From positions 1 to 39,205 of the forward strand of contig CAJUAL010000015.1 of the NCBI GenBank assembly GCA_910584405.1: 39,205 nt of DNA, in the 5' to 3' direction. This stretch comes from an uncultured Vampirovibrio sp. (GTDB lineage Bacteria > Cyanobacteriota > Vampirovibrionia > Gastranaerophilales > Gastranaerophilaceae). Positions 16,655-23,455 of this stretch are shown one piece after another. Made by a program: the position numbers and the translations under genes. Below the pieces are notes generated by a model. The model had not been told where the DNA came from, did no database searches, and saw only the letters and a list, made by a program, of their open reading frames with translations. How positions within the stretch are numbered: the first letter of the stretch is position 1; every line of letters starts with the position of its first letter.

Positions 16655-16668
16655 GACTTTTCCTTCCT

Positions 16669-16932
16669 TTAATGATAGACTTTTTCATTTTGAGGAAAAT
16701 TCACTTCTGCATCGACTGATCCGCGAGTCTCTAGATAAAATCCCATTAATTCTTTTTCTTCTATTTCAAAAAATTCTGATAAAGCTATTAACATGTGCGC
16801 TGATATTTGTTTTTTCAATTCACGAGGCATTGTTTCATAGACTTTTTTTTCGATATCAAAGTAAAATCTGCACTCCTCATTTTCTGTTAATGCAACATTC
16901 ATTTTCAAAATCTCATATTCTTTTTTCATCAT
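16669..16932 (-). CDS. small paralogue family member A, unknown function
   Basis: 87 residues, GGAG upstream of an ATGATG start. Pattern: KMNVALTENEECRFYFDIEK then MLIALSEFFEIEEKELMGFY. It is the most upstream of five proteins of the same build. The C-terminal helix pair FFEIEEKELMGFY corresponds to LFEIEDNEFLKLY in member B. Confidence 0.72.
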   Translation of the reverse strand: MMKKEYEILKMNVALTENEECRFYFDIEKKVYETMPRELKKQISAHMLIALSEFFEIEEKELMGFYLETRGSVDAEVNFPQNEKVYH

Positions 16933-16939
16933 TATTCTC

Positions 16940-17209
16940 CTATCTCACTCTCAACGTCTGTCCCGCTAAAATCAAATCCTCATTTTCAAGGCCATTCCAT
17001 TCCACGATGTTTTGAATGCTAACATGGAATCGATTTGCAATATCGAGTAGCGTGTCGCCTTCCTGGACGTCATACTCAATTATCGTTAATTGATCACTAT
17101 AACATTTTGAATCATAGTTAAATGCTTGAATTTCTTTTTCACATGCCTGCACTTTTTGACTCGCACAAATCATCGTCAATAATATTAATCCTTTACTTAT
17201 ATTTTTCAT
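16940..17209 (-). CDS. secreted LysM-domain protein
   Basis: 89 residues from ATG at 17209. An N-terminal signal peptide (MKNISKGLILLTMICASQKVQA, cut probably after QA) is followed by a short Cys-containing segment and a single LysM domain to the end (YDVQEGDTLLDIANRF, VEWNGLENEDLILAGQ, TLRV). LysM binds peptidoglycan N-acetylglucosamine. Exported LysM proteins are unusual in an early replication operon; a role at the cell surface, such as blocking further infection, is possible. The 5' part overlaps the upstream HTH gene by 17 bases. Confidence 0.85.
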   Translation of the reverse strand: MKNISKGLILLTMICASQKVQACEKEIQAFNYDSKCYSDQLTIIEYDVQEGDTLLDIANRFHVSIQNIVEWNGLENEDLILAGQTLRVR

Positions 17210-17804
17210 TGCCGTCACTTCTTTCAAAATTGATGTACAAAAATGGTCCTCGCCATTCAAATTCATAGTTTATATTTCTCAACTCTAGCTCAAATGCAAT
17301 TAATTTAGCTTCTTCTCGCGTAAAACATTTAATATCGTTTTTTGAACTTTCTAATATCTCATTGACATATGACCCTTCAACTCCAAATTCCTGTTCGTAA
17401 TCTTCTATAAAATCAACATTTTTAAACTCTCTGAACAAATAAGGGTCAATATTTAAATTCAATAGTTTTTTTACTAATGAATTTCTCATTTTTTTCTTTG
17501 CTCTTGCAGCTGGCGCTATCGTTGCATGAGAAACGCCTAAATATTTTGCCAGCATTTGATAATTGATATCGTGATAAAAAATAAATTCCTCTAAGGTTAA
17601 TCGCTCTTTTTCATGCAGAATTTTCTTATCGAGAGAAACTGAACGGAATACATACTTCCCATCCAAAAACCTTAAATTATCAAATGTTAAAATTAGCTTA
17701 TCTATCTTGATTTTATTTTTTTTACATGCATCAGCCATAAAATCATAATATTCAACGACTTCACCTGTTTCAAAATTCTCTTTTCTTATCTTTCTATAAA
17801 TCAT
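17193..17804 (-). CDS. helix-turn-helix protein, probable phage regulator
   Basis: 203 residues from ATG at 17804, six bases after AAGGTG. In the middle is an HTH-like segment (NYQMLAKYLGVSHATIAPAA, followed by a basic helix ARAKKKMRNSLVKKL). N- and C-terminal parts are not recognised. Its place between the HNHc_6 nuclease and the small early genes suggests an early regulator or replication accessory protein. Confidence 0.7.
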   Translation of the reverse strand: MIYRKIRKENFETGEVVEYYDFMADACKKNKIKIDKLILTFDNLRFLDGKYVFRSVSLDKKILHEKERLTLEEFIFYHDINYQMLAKYLGVSHATIAPAARAKKKMRNSLVKKLLNLNIDPYLFREFKNVDFIEDYEQEFGVEGSYVNEILESSKNDIKCFTREEAKLIAFELELRNINYEFEWRGPFLYINFERSDGNEKYK

Positions 17805-18489
17805 GCAAATCACCTTGATCATAGCGACCTTTGATGTTCAGTTTTTGCAATAAATTAGCATCAACATACGTTCCATAACAATGATATCTATTCATAAATC
17901 GCTTATCACCTAAATCGTGTATTTCACTGTGATGAAAAGGGCATAGAGCTATCATCAATAATTTAGAATGATTTATTTTATTACGATTCCTTCCCATGCC
18001 TACTGCATCAAGATGATGTAGTACAGCTGCTTTCTTTTCACAAACCGTACATCTTCTATTTTTAATGCAAAGATAACTCCATTTTTTTATTTCACGCGAC
18101 ATGCTAAATGACTCATATTTTAATTCAATATTACTTTCCATAACAAAATCAATGAGATAGTCAATGAATTCAGAAGCTAGAGTCATGCTCATATTTGATA
18201 AGCTAAATTCCTCGCATTCATAATCCTTCATGAATCTTTCCTTCATGATTTTTTTTATTTTGTTAGAAGAAACACGTTTTCCACATCCCGCTTCATAATT
18301 AGCAATATCACTAAAAAGAGCATATATGAGATGTCGTTGAGCGCTAGATATCTGACGACTATCATCTAATTCAACAGATCCGTTTGCTATGTCATCAACA
18401 AAATAAATATCATCTAGCTTCCGTGGAACAAACGTTAAAAGATACGTTCCATCCGTTGTTTCTTTCAACTTCTTAAATTTTGCAAGCAT
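17794..18489 (-). CDS. HNHc_6-type nuclease (phage recombination/replication region)
   Basis: 231 residues. The N-terminal part (SAQRHLIYALFSDIANYEAG) resembles NinB/recombination-type proteins, and the C-terminal half is an HNH domain: CTVCEKKAAVLHHLDAVGMG, NRNKINHSKLL, ALCPFHHSEIHDLG. Such putative HNHc nucleases are common next to replication genes of Firmicutes siphoviruses. It follows the HUH Rep by one base and is followed by an overlapping gene, so all are one operon. Confidence 0.85.
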   Translation of the reverse strand: MLAKFKKLKETTDGTYLLTFVPRKLDDIYFVDDIANGSVELDDSRQISSAQRHLIYALFSDIANYEAGCGKRVSSNKIKKIMKERFMKDYECEEFSLSNMSMTLASEFIDYLIDFVMESNIELKYESFSMSREIKKWSYLCIKNRRCTVCEKKAAVLHHLDAVGMGRNRNKINHSKLLMIALCPFHHSEIHDLGDKRFMNRYHCYGTYVDANLLQKLNIKGRYDQGDLHDL

Positions 18490-18490
18490 C

Positions 18491-19336
18491 TCAAATCCTT
18501 CTCTTCGTCATTCGAGCATGAATAAAAACATGGCCATATTTGTTCCTGCTCACATTTACATCTAAAAAAGCAGCATGCGGATATTCTTTTTCTAAGAAAG
18601 TAGCAATTAAGGCTTCATCAGATGCCATTTTTTTTACTTTTCTTTCACTAAACTTTGAATAGTCGCGTGTTATAATCGGATTCTCTAAATTTTTGCTGCA
18701 AGAATATCTCTTTTCAGATTTACTACGATCGCTATGTTCTTTACATAAATAAGTCGCTAATCCTGTCAGAGCAAATTTTGCATCATATTCGATTTTACTT
18801 ATTTTATTAAATCCTCCTTTATTCCAACACTCCATCACCTCATCCATGCACAATAGAGAATTCATAATAAAATGATGATGCACTCTACCCTTTGAGGATT
18901 TTTCAGTTGCATAAACATATTTAAATTCTTTAAGATCGTATCCTTTGTTTTTTAAACGTCGTTTAATTCGTTTAATAAAATTAACCATATTTTTTTTAGC
19001 TTCTTCCACTGATGAAGGATATGACTCTTTTGGATACGTCAATGTTCCATACAGATCACCGGATTTAAAATTATGATTAATCTTTCTGATAATATTTTTT
19101 TTTCTGTTAGAGTCATTCCATTTCCGATAAATTTCTTTAGATTCATTTCTTATTCGTTTCATTCCATTTTTAGTCAGAGCAGGATAAATCTCTACTTCAA
19201 ACTGATTCCCATTTTCTATCGTCTTAGTTGCATAAATAGTAGCTCTTATTTTGCGAGCAAACAATGAACTAGGATTAATATTTAATTCATCATTTAATAA
19301 ATTAAAATCATAATCGCAGTATTTTTTTGCTCGCAT
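18491..19336 (-). CDS. HUH replication initiator (G2P/ORF2-like Rep)
   Basis: 281 residues, ATG at 19336 behind AGGAGG. Motifs of rolling-circle endonucleases appear in order: motif I GTLTYP (97-102), the HUH motif in RVHHHFIMN (His 153-155) and a tyrosine motif (LATYLCKE, Tyr 196), followed by KRYSCSKNL. This is the pattern of the replication-associated ORF2/G2P domain otherwise seen in filamentous and small ssDNA phages and some siphoviruses. It would nick one strand and covalently bind the 5' end through Tyr. Second gene of the early operon; no polymerase or helicase accompanies it. Confidence 0.85.
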   Translation of the reverse strand: MRAKKYCDYDFNLLNDELNINPSSLFARKIRATIYATKTIENGNQFEVEIYPALTKNGMKRIRNESKEIYRKWNDSNRKKNIIRKINHNFKSGDLYGTLTYPKESYPSSVEEAKKNMVNFIKRIKRRLKNKGYDLKEFKYVYATEKSSKGRVHHHFIMNSLLCMDEVMECWNKGGFNKISKIEYDAKFALTGLATYLCKEHSDRSKSEKRYSCSKNLENPIITRDYSKFSERKVKKMASDEALIATFLEKEYPHAAFLDVNVSRNKYGHVFIHARMTKRRI

Positions 19337-19445
19337 TAACCTTTCAACCTCCTACTGACGGTCGATTTGTGAATGGTTATTTCAAGTCGCACAATTTTGA
19401 CACGTTATCAAAATTTTATTCACCCATCATTATTTTTTTGAAAAT

Positions 19446-19607
19446 TTATAATCGCTTAACAAAATTCATTAAATCGTTGTCAGATAGCATTTCGTATCTG
19501 CAGATGGTTTTTACGACCTCATCTAACACATTAATCGCATCGTCATTTTTTAAATTTAAAATCTTATTGCTAATTTCAATAATTTTTTCTTTATTTTCAG
19601 CTTTCAT
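19446..19607 (-). CDS. first early gene, 53 residues, unknown function
   Basis: ATG at 19607 behind CGGAGGTTG. Charged helical protein (KAENKEKIIEISNKILNLKN, then NDDAINVLDEVVKTICRYEM). It is the first gene after the divergent repressor control region, the place of cro, but no helix-turn-helix is evident. Followed by 109 bases without a gene before the HUH Rep. Confidence 0.75.
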   Translation of the reverse strand: MKAENKEKIIEISNKILNLKNDDAINVLDEVVKTICRYEMLSDNDLMNFVKRL

Positions 19608-19641
19608 ACGCAACCTCCGTTTTTTATAAACCTTTAATCTT

Positions 19642-19862
19642 ATTATAACCTAAAAAATGTTGCGATGTTTGTATTATTAACCGCAAAAAGGTTTTTTTAA
19701 ACATTTTTACAATATTTTTTTCAAAAAAAGAATAACATTAATATTGTTAAAATTCATAAAAAAAACGATATATTGTTTTTTTTGAAGGCAAAATATCCAC
19801 AATTTATAAGATATCTATTAAAATTTATTTATAGTATAATTAAATAGAGAGGAGAGGTTGGA
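19642..19862. promoter_or_regulatory. lysis-lysogeny control region
   Basis: Divergent intergenic region. Plus strand: TATAAT at 19835-19840 then GAGGAG for the repressor. Minus strand: TATAAT at 19647-19642 ahead of the early operon, with a weak -35. Operator candidates are TAACA-TTAATAT-TGTTA (19733-19749) and an inverted TTGCG / CGCAA pair (about 19660-19685). Confidence 0.6.
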
Positions 19863-20255
19863 ATGGATAGCATTGCATCACGAATCAAATTTTTACGCCA
19901 GGAACTAAAACTATCGCAGAAAGAATTCGGCCAAAGAGTTGGAGTATCTCAAACTAAAATTTATGAAATTGAAAAAAATAATACTCTTTCTAATCTAGTA
20001 AAGCGCGCTATTTGTAGCGAATTTGAACTAAATGAAAAATGGTTACTCACTGGCGAAGGGGAAATGTACAGTGATAAGCATTATAATAAAGAAATTGAGT
20101 TATTTATCGCTTCAATCAAGGATGAAAGGACAAAAAAATTAATCTTAAGAATTGCAACATTGAATGAAAAAGGACTGGAAATGGTTAGTAACGTCGTAGA
20201 TCTCTTAGCTAACGACGAAATTTTAAATGAAATAAAGAAAATAAAAAAAGAGTAG
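19863..20255 (+). CDS. cI-like repressor, XRE family
   Basis: 130 residues, ATG behind GAGGAG. N-terminal helix-turn-helix: SRIKFLRQELKLSQKEFGQR, VGVSQTKIYEIEKN, ending around WLLTGEGEMY, typical of XRE repressors. The C-terminus is a helical oligomerisation region without a peptidase domain, so classical RecA-triggered self-cleavage is not expected and induction must work otherwise. Divergent from the early operon; single-gene unit with a terminator directly behind it. Confidence 0.88.
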   Translation: MDSIASRIKFLRQELKLSQKEFGQRVGVSQTKIYEIEKNNTLSNLVKRAICSEFELNEKWLLTGEGEMYSDKHYNKEIELFIASIKDERTKKLILRIATLNEKGLEMVSNVVDLLANDEILNEIKKIKKE

Positions 20256-20275
20256 CGAAAGGCTACTCTTTTTTT
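20243..20275 (+). terminator. repressor terminator, bidirectional
   Basis: GAGTAGC-gaaag-GCTACTC with A run before and T run after. Overlaps the end of the repressor gene. Confidence 0.9.
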
Positions 20276-20314
20276 AAAGTTGTTGTTTCAGTGTACGAAA
20301 TATAATTTTTTTAT

Positions 20315-20342
20315 GAGTAGCTGAAAGAGCTACTCTTTTTTT
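20315..20342 (+). terminator. second copy of the repressor terminator
   Basis: GAGTAGCT-gaaag-AGCTACTC followed by seven T, nearly the same hairpin as the one 70 bases upstream. Double terminator insulating the repressor from the small unit downstream. Confidence 0.8.
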
Positions 20343-20396
20343 GAAGAGAACTAAGATATAGTTCATAAAGCTATGATAACAACAAAATAACACGCG

Positions 20397-20536
20397 TTCA
20401 CACTGTGAAAAATTAGTATAATGAAAAAAGGAGGAATCATTAATCATTTTGTAACAATAACCAGACTGCACCAATCCTATTTACTGCCCCAGACTCACGA
20501 AGTGTAGATGTTAACCTCATCTACACTTTTATTATT
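20397..20536 (+). ncRNA. candidate small RNA unit or leader peptide
   Basis: Part of the 340-base gap between repressor and resolvase. Perfect palindrome TTCACACTGTGAA (20397-20409), TATAAT (20417-20422), AAAGGAGGA, then about 75 bases and a terminator hairpin (AGTGTAGATG 20501-20510 / CATCTACACT 20518-20527, then T-rich). A frame of 22 codons starting at ATT follows the ribosome site but spacing is poor, so I favour an RNA or a leader peptide. Confidence 0.35.
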
Positions 20537-20579
20537 GACAACAAAACAAAATTTAATCCATTTTTTTACAGAAAAATAA

Positions 20580-20604
20580 AAAAGATAACAATTAATTATC
20601 TTTT
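20580..20604 (-). terminator. resolvase terminator
   Basis: Minus strand AAAAGATAA-ttaattg-TTATCTTTT followed by a T-rich run; the stop codon of the resolvase is in the first arm. Confidence 0.85.
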
Positions 20605-21249
20605 CAAAACTTCTTTTTCATATAATTTTATCCAACGATATAATGTTGATCTGCTTTTTATATTTAATAAGACCGCGAACTCTACTGCGGTTATGTTCTT
20701 AGCTTTCCATTTTTTATATAGTTTAGGAAAATTGTCAGGAAGATCCGAAGGTTTTAACTTCCTTCTTTCTTTAGAATATTTGCCTTCCCGCTGCGCAATC
20801 GCAATGCCTTCAGCCTGACGAGCTTTAATCCTTTTTCTCTCAGCTTCCGCAATCGTCGAAAGAACCTCTATTAAAACATTATTCACCATATCCAACATAG
20901 ATTTAGCGTATTCGTCTTGTTCATCAAAACAAATTAATGTGGTTGGGACGTCTAAAATATGTAGTCGGACTCCTCTTTTTTTCAACATATTCAAAGCCTC
21001 AACAATCATTAATTTATCTCGTCCTAGACGATCTAGCTCTTTAATGATTAATATATCATCTTTTCTTAGAAACCTTTGCAGATTTAACCACGACTCTCTA
21101 TTAAAATCTTTCCCAGTCGCTTTATCAATATAAATATTATCTTCATCAATATGGCAATTGTACTTTTCTTTTGAAAAATTCTGAATTGCTTCTATCTGAC
21201 GTTCAACATTCTGATCTATCGAACTCACTCGGCAATAAGCAAATAGCAT
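20596..21249 (-). CDS. serine resolvase/invertase
   Basis: 217 residues from ATG at 21249 after GGAGTG. Small serine recombinase: MLFAYCRVSS with the catalytic Ser near residue 9, ELDRLGRDK in the core with the conserved Arg residues, a long E helix (STIAEAERKRIKARQAEGIA) and a C-terminal HTH (FAVLLNIKSRSTLYRWIKLY). The size is that of resolvases/invertases and not of large serine integrases. A perfect inverted repeat lies 31-95 bases upstream. Likely role: resolving plasmid dimers so that ParMR partition works. Confidence 0.92.
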   Translation of the reverse strand: MLFAYCRVSSIDQNVERQIEAIQNFSKEKYNCHIDEDNIYIDKATGKDFNRESWLNLQRFLRKDDILIIKELDRLGRDKLMIVEALNMLKKRGVRLHILDVPTTLICFDEQDEYAKSMLDMVNNVLIEVLSTIAEAERKRIKARQAEGIAIAQREGKYSKERRKLKPSDLPDNFPKLYKKWKAKNITAVEFAVLLNIKSRSTLYRWIKLYEKEVLKR

Positions 21250-21269
21250 AATATCACACTCCAAACCTA

Positions 21270-21344
21270 TTTTATCAGCCGAAAGTGTTCAAATCAAGTG
21301 TGCGTTTATCATCGAACACTTTCGTCCTCATGGATGTGATAAAA
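21270..21344. repeat. candidate res site / resolvase operator
   Basis: Inverted repeat CGAAAGTGTTC (21280-21290) / GAACACTTTCG (21314-21324), perfect over 11 bp with a 23-base spacer, flanked by a second outer inverted pair TTTTATCA (21270-21277) / TGATAAAA (21337-21344). Immediately upstream of the resolvase gene, where res sites and self-regulatory operators are found. Confidence 0.6.
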
Positions 21345-21423
21345 TATTTTCTCTTGCCATAGAAATTTGATGACCTATTTAAAGTATACCTTCATTGTAC
21401 ACTAATGTCAAAAAAAATTTAAC

Positions 21424-21627
21424 TTAATTTTCATCTAAAATTTTCACAAGCCTGTCAAATAAAGCTTTATTTTTTAAGCCACCGTTAAACCAACCTTCCA
21501 CGATTGCTTTTTCGAATTTTTTGTGCGACCTGGACGCTTCTTTATAAATCGCATTATTAACGCTCGATAAAGCTGATATGATTAAAGTTAATTCTTCTTT
21601 GTTAAGTTCAACTTTTATTTTTTTCAT
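21424..21627 (-). CDS. hypothetical protein, 67 residues
   Basis: Lysine-rich helical protein (ELNKEELTLIISALSSVNNA). The ribosome site GGGAGGG can be hidden in a hairpin (CTCCC 21649-21645 / GGGAG 21639-21635), suggesting translational control. Single gene between the ThyX-like gene and the resolvase. Not recognised. Confidence 0.72.
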   Translation of the reverse strand: MKKIKVELNKEELTLIISALSSVNNAIYKEASRSHKKFEKAIVEGWFNGGLKNKALFDRLVKILDEN

Positions 21628-21729
21628 GCTATCCCTCCCTTCCTGGGAGTTAATATAGCATAGTGAAATTTGCTAACGTTGTCTTTTTTTATAATTCAAG
21701 TATAACAAATAAAATGATTAGTCGATGAT

Positions 21730-22389
21730 CTATTCATCTATTCGACCGTTTGCTTTTAAGAAACCTTCGAAAAATGGAAGTTTATCTTGCAGCTCCTTAC
21801 AAAATTGTCGCCATTCAGGTAATCGATGATTATGTCTTTGTGACCATATATTCATCAATTGCAAATAGTTAGTCGTCACTCGCCCTGTCATCTTTAAACC
21901 TGATGGAGTAGAATAAAGTAATTTCAAGTAATTTTCTTGTGTTCGATTTGCATTATATTCCTGTTGTAACTCTCGTAAACGACTAATAATTTGCGGATCC
22001 GTGAATTCATTGAACGCATTTGATAAGTCAAATTTGCTAATTCGATGCATTGTGCTCATTCCAGTAATAATGTCCGCAAAGTGATAACGTTGAAATTCAA
22101 TCCATGCTTTATTTGTAAAGGTAATATCCATATTAACGACAATTCCTTTTGCAAAAGAGCAGTGGCCACTATTCAACGGATTTTTTATCAGTTTGAAGGC
22201 TCTCTTCGTATGATCATTATAAAACATAACTCTTTCTCTTGCATCGTGACTGTCATATTCTAAATCAGCAATTTCTTTTTTAATACCCTCTGAATCATAG
22301 TCTGAAATCATAGCATATCCGCTCGCAACGAAACTCTCGAACAAATCATAAACTTTTAAATTTGTTATAATCTCGTTTCTTTCTGTCAT
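21730..22389 (-). CDS. ThyX-like protein (flavin-dependent thymidylate synthase fold), divergent
   Basis: 219 residues, ATG at 22389 behind GAGGTG. Pattern of ThyX: NSGHCSFAKG (His 76), a strand region MDITFTNKAWIEFQ, then RYHFADIITGMS (101-112) in place of the RHRx7S signature, and a C-terminal NYLQLMNIW...LPEWRQFCKEL resembling the substrate/flavin end. The altered signature (RYH, one extra residue before Ser) leaves activity uncertain. Located in the plasmid module, 17 bases after rep, so probably co-transcribed with it. Confidence 0.6.
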   Translation of the reverse strand: MTERNEIITNLKVYDLFESFVASGYAMISDYDSEGIKKEIADLEYDSHDARERVMFYNDHTKRAFKLIKNPLNSGHCSFAKGIVVNMDITFTNKAWIEFQRYHFADIITGMSTMHRISKFDLSNAFNEFTDPQIISRLRELQQEYNANRTQENYLKLLYSTPSGLKMTGRVTTNYLQLMNIWSQRHNHRLPEWRQFCKELQDKLPFFEGFLKANGRIDE

Positions 22390-22406
22390 TTAATCACCTC
22401 TATTTC

Positions 22407-23201
22407 TTATAATAGCATATTTTTCATCTCCTGCATCTTGATTATAGTCTCAATTTCTTCATTCGAATAAAGATTAATATCTTTGCTTAGTGATGACATA
22501 TCTTGAATTTTAGCGATTAAATTCTTTCTTTCTTCCGTTAATTCGTAAGTTACCGACTCTTTTTTATCAGCTTCTCCAGCTGATTTCAACCAATCCGGCA
22601 CAAGCTCTTTTCTTATGATTCTTCCAGTTGGTAAATCTTTTTGATCTTTTAACGATTTAATCGTCTTAGTGATGTATGAGATGCGCGCTTTTTTGAATCT
22701 AACATTTACAGATTTTTTAATCGCAAGGACTAGATCTGAAAGAGAATATATATTTAACATCTTATTTAACGATTTTGCTTCTTTGTAATTTGCACTTTCA
22801 TTAAATGTTTCTTCAAAAGCTTCTTTAACTTCGTTATTTTCTATAAAAACTTCATTAAATTCTAAATCTTTAATGCTGCTTACTGGTTTAACATAAATCT
22901 TAGCTGTTTGTCGTTTCCCCTGCTCGACGACGTGAATCAGCTTCATATCTTTTAACTTTTTAAATGCATAACTTACAGTTCTTAAAGATTTATCTACTTT
23001 TTTAGCTAATAATGATTGATTATATCGACAATACACGCCTATTTCATCCTTCCAATCATCACAGTTTTCACTTTTTATTAAAGACGAAAGGAATGATCTA
23101 TAAATTAATTCATAGATTTGTCGTGTTGTATTATTTAATAATTGAAATTCTGATGATTCTTTTAACTGCTTTAAATGCTGTCTTGTATTAATTTCCCCCA
23201 T
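22407..23201 (-). CDS. rep: plasmid-type replication initiator, winged helix
   Basis: 264 residues, ATG at 23201, seven bases after AAGGAG. The N-terminal half is a winged helix of plasmid Rep type: TTRQIYELIYRSFLSSL, GVYCRYNQSLLAKKVDKSLR, TVSYAFKKLKDMKLIHVVEQ. The C-terminal part is helical and lysine/glutamate-rich, without a match I know. A related short protein is encoded directly upstream. The 180-base leader has attenuator-like structures and an antisense promoter. Likely initiator of plasmid-state replication. An alternative is a transcription regulator. Confidence 0.72.
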   Translation of the reverse strand: MGEINTRQHLKQLKESSEFQLLNNTTRQIYELIYRSFLSSLIKSENCDDWKDEIGVYCRYNQSLLAKKVDKSLRTVSYAFKKLKDMKLIHVVEQGKRQTAKIYVKPVSSIKDLEFNEVFIENNEVKEAFEETFNESANYKEAKSLNKMLNIYSLSDLVLAIKKSVNVRFKKARISYITKTIKSLKDQKDLPTGRIIRKELVPDWLKSAGEADKKESVTYELTEERKNLIAKIQDMSSLSKDINLYSNEEIETIIKMQEMKNMLL

Positions 23202-23392
23202 AAAAAAACTCCTTAAGAATTAATTTTAATCGTTAAAGGAGCCTCACATGATTTATAAATTTTTTATAGACATTCATATAAAAATTAGATATAATATTCA
23301 TGTGAGGTTTTGTTTTGTTTTAAATCGCAACTACTGTTTGGCGACGGAGGTTGCGATTTTTCTTTAACGATTTTTTTATAATCAAAATTTTA
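23202..23392 (-). promoter_or_regulatory. rep leader with mutually exclusive hairpins (attenuator)
   Basis: Minus-strand -10 TAAAAT (23392-23387) with -35 TTGATA at 23415-23410 gives a leader of about 180 bases. Elements in order: AATCGTTAAAG (23372-23362), hairpin arms 23359-23350 / 23331-23322, CCTCACATGA (23307-23298), TCATGTGAGG (23251-23242), CTCCTTTAACGATT (23241-23228), AAGGAG (23214-23209) and seven T before the ATG. CTCCTT can pair with AAGGAG, making a terminator and hiding the ribosome site. Alternatively CTTTAACGATT pairs with AATCGTTAAAG and frees it. Confidence 0.75.
23267..23361 (+). ncRNA. countertranscript RNA against the rep leader
   Basis: Plus-strand promoter TAGACA (23267-23272), 17-base spacer, TATAAT (23290-23295). 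The transcript would start near 23302 and end after hairpin AAATCGCAAC (23322-23331) / GTTGCGATTT (23350-23359) with a T-rich tail, about 60 bases; a stronger terminator at 23415-23455 could give a longer form. The loop contains UUUGG, fitting the YUNR U-turn rule for fast antisense pairing. It is fully complementary to the 5' part of the rep leader. Confidence 0.72.
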
Positions 23393-23413
23393 TAACATAA
23401 ATTAGTAAATATC

Positions 23414-23455
23414 AAGAGCGATTTTATAAATCAAAATAAAATCGCTCTTTTTTTA
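23414..23455 (+). terminator. strong plus-strand terminator
   Basis: GAGCGATTTTAT / ATAAAATCGCTC 12-bp stem followed by seven T on the plus strand. Overlaps the 3' end of the Rep paralogue gene; would end longer antisense transcripts from the ctRNA promoter. Confidence 0.85.

Noticed and set aside
16557..17015. Plus-strand frame of 152 codons
   Set aside because: Antisense to three minus-strand genes with good ribosome sites; Phe/Leu/Ser-rich translation typical of shadows of Lys/Glu-rich genes.
20596..21249. Serine recombinase as phage integrase
   Set aside because: Only 217 residues with the short HTH C-terminus of resolvases; lacks the large C-terminal domains of serine integrases.
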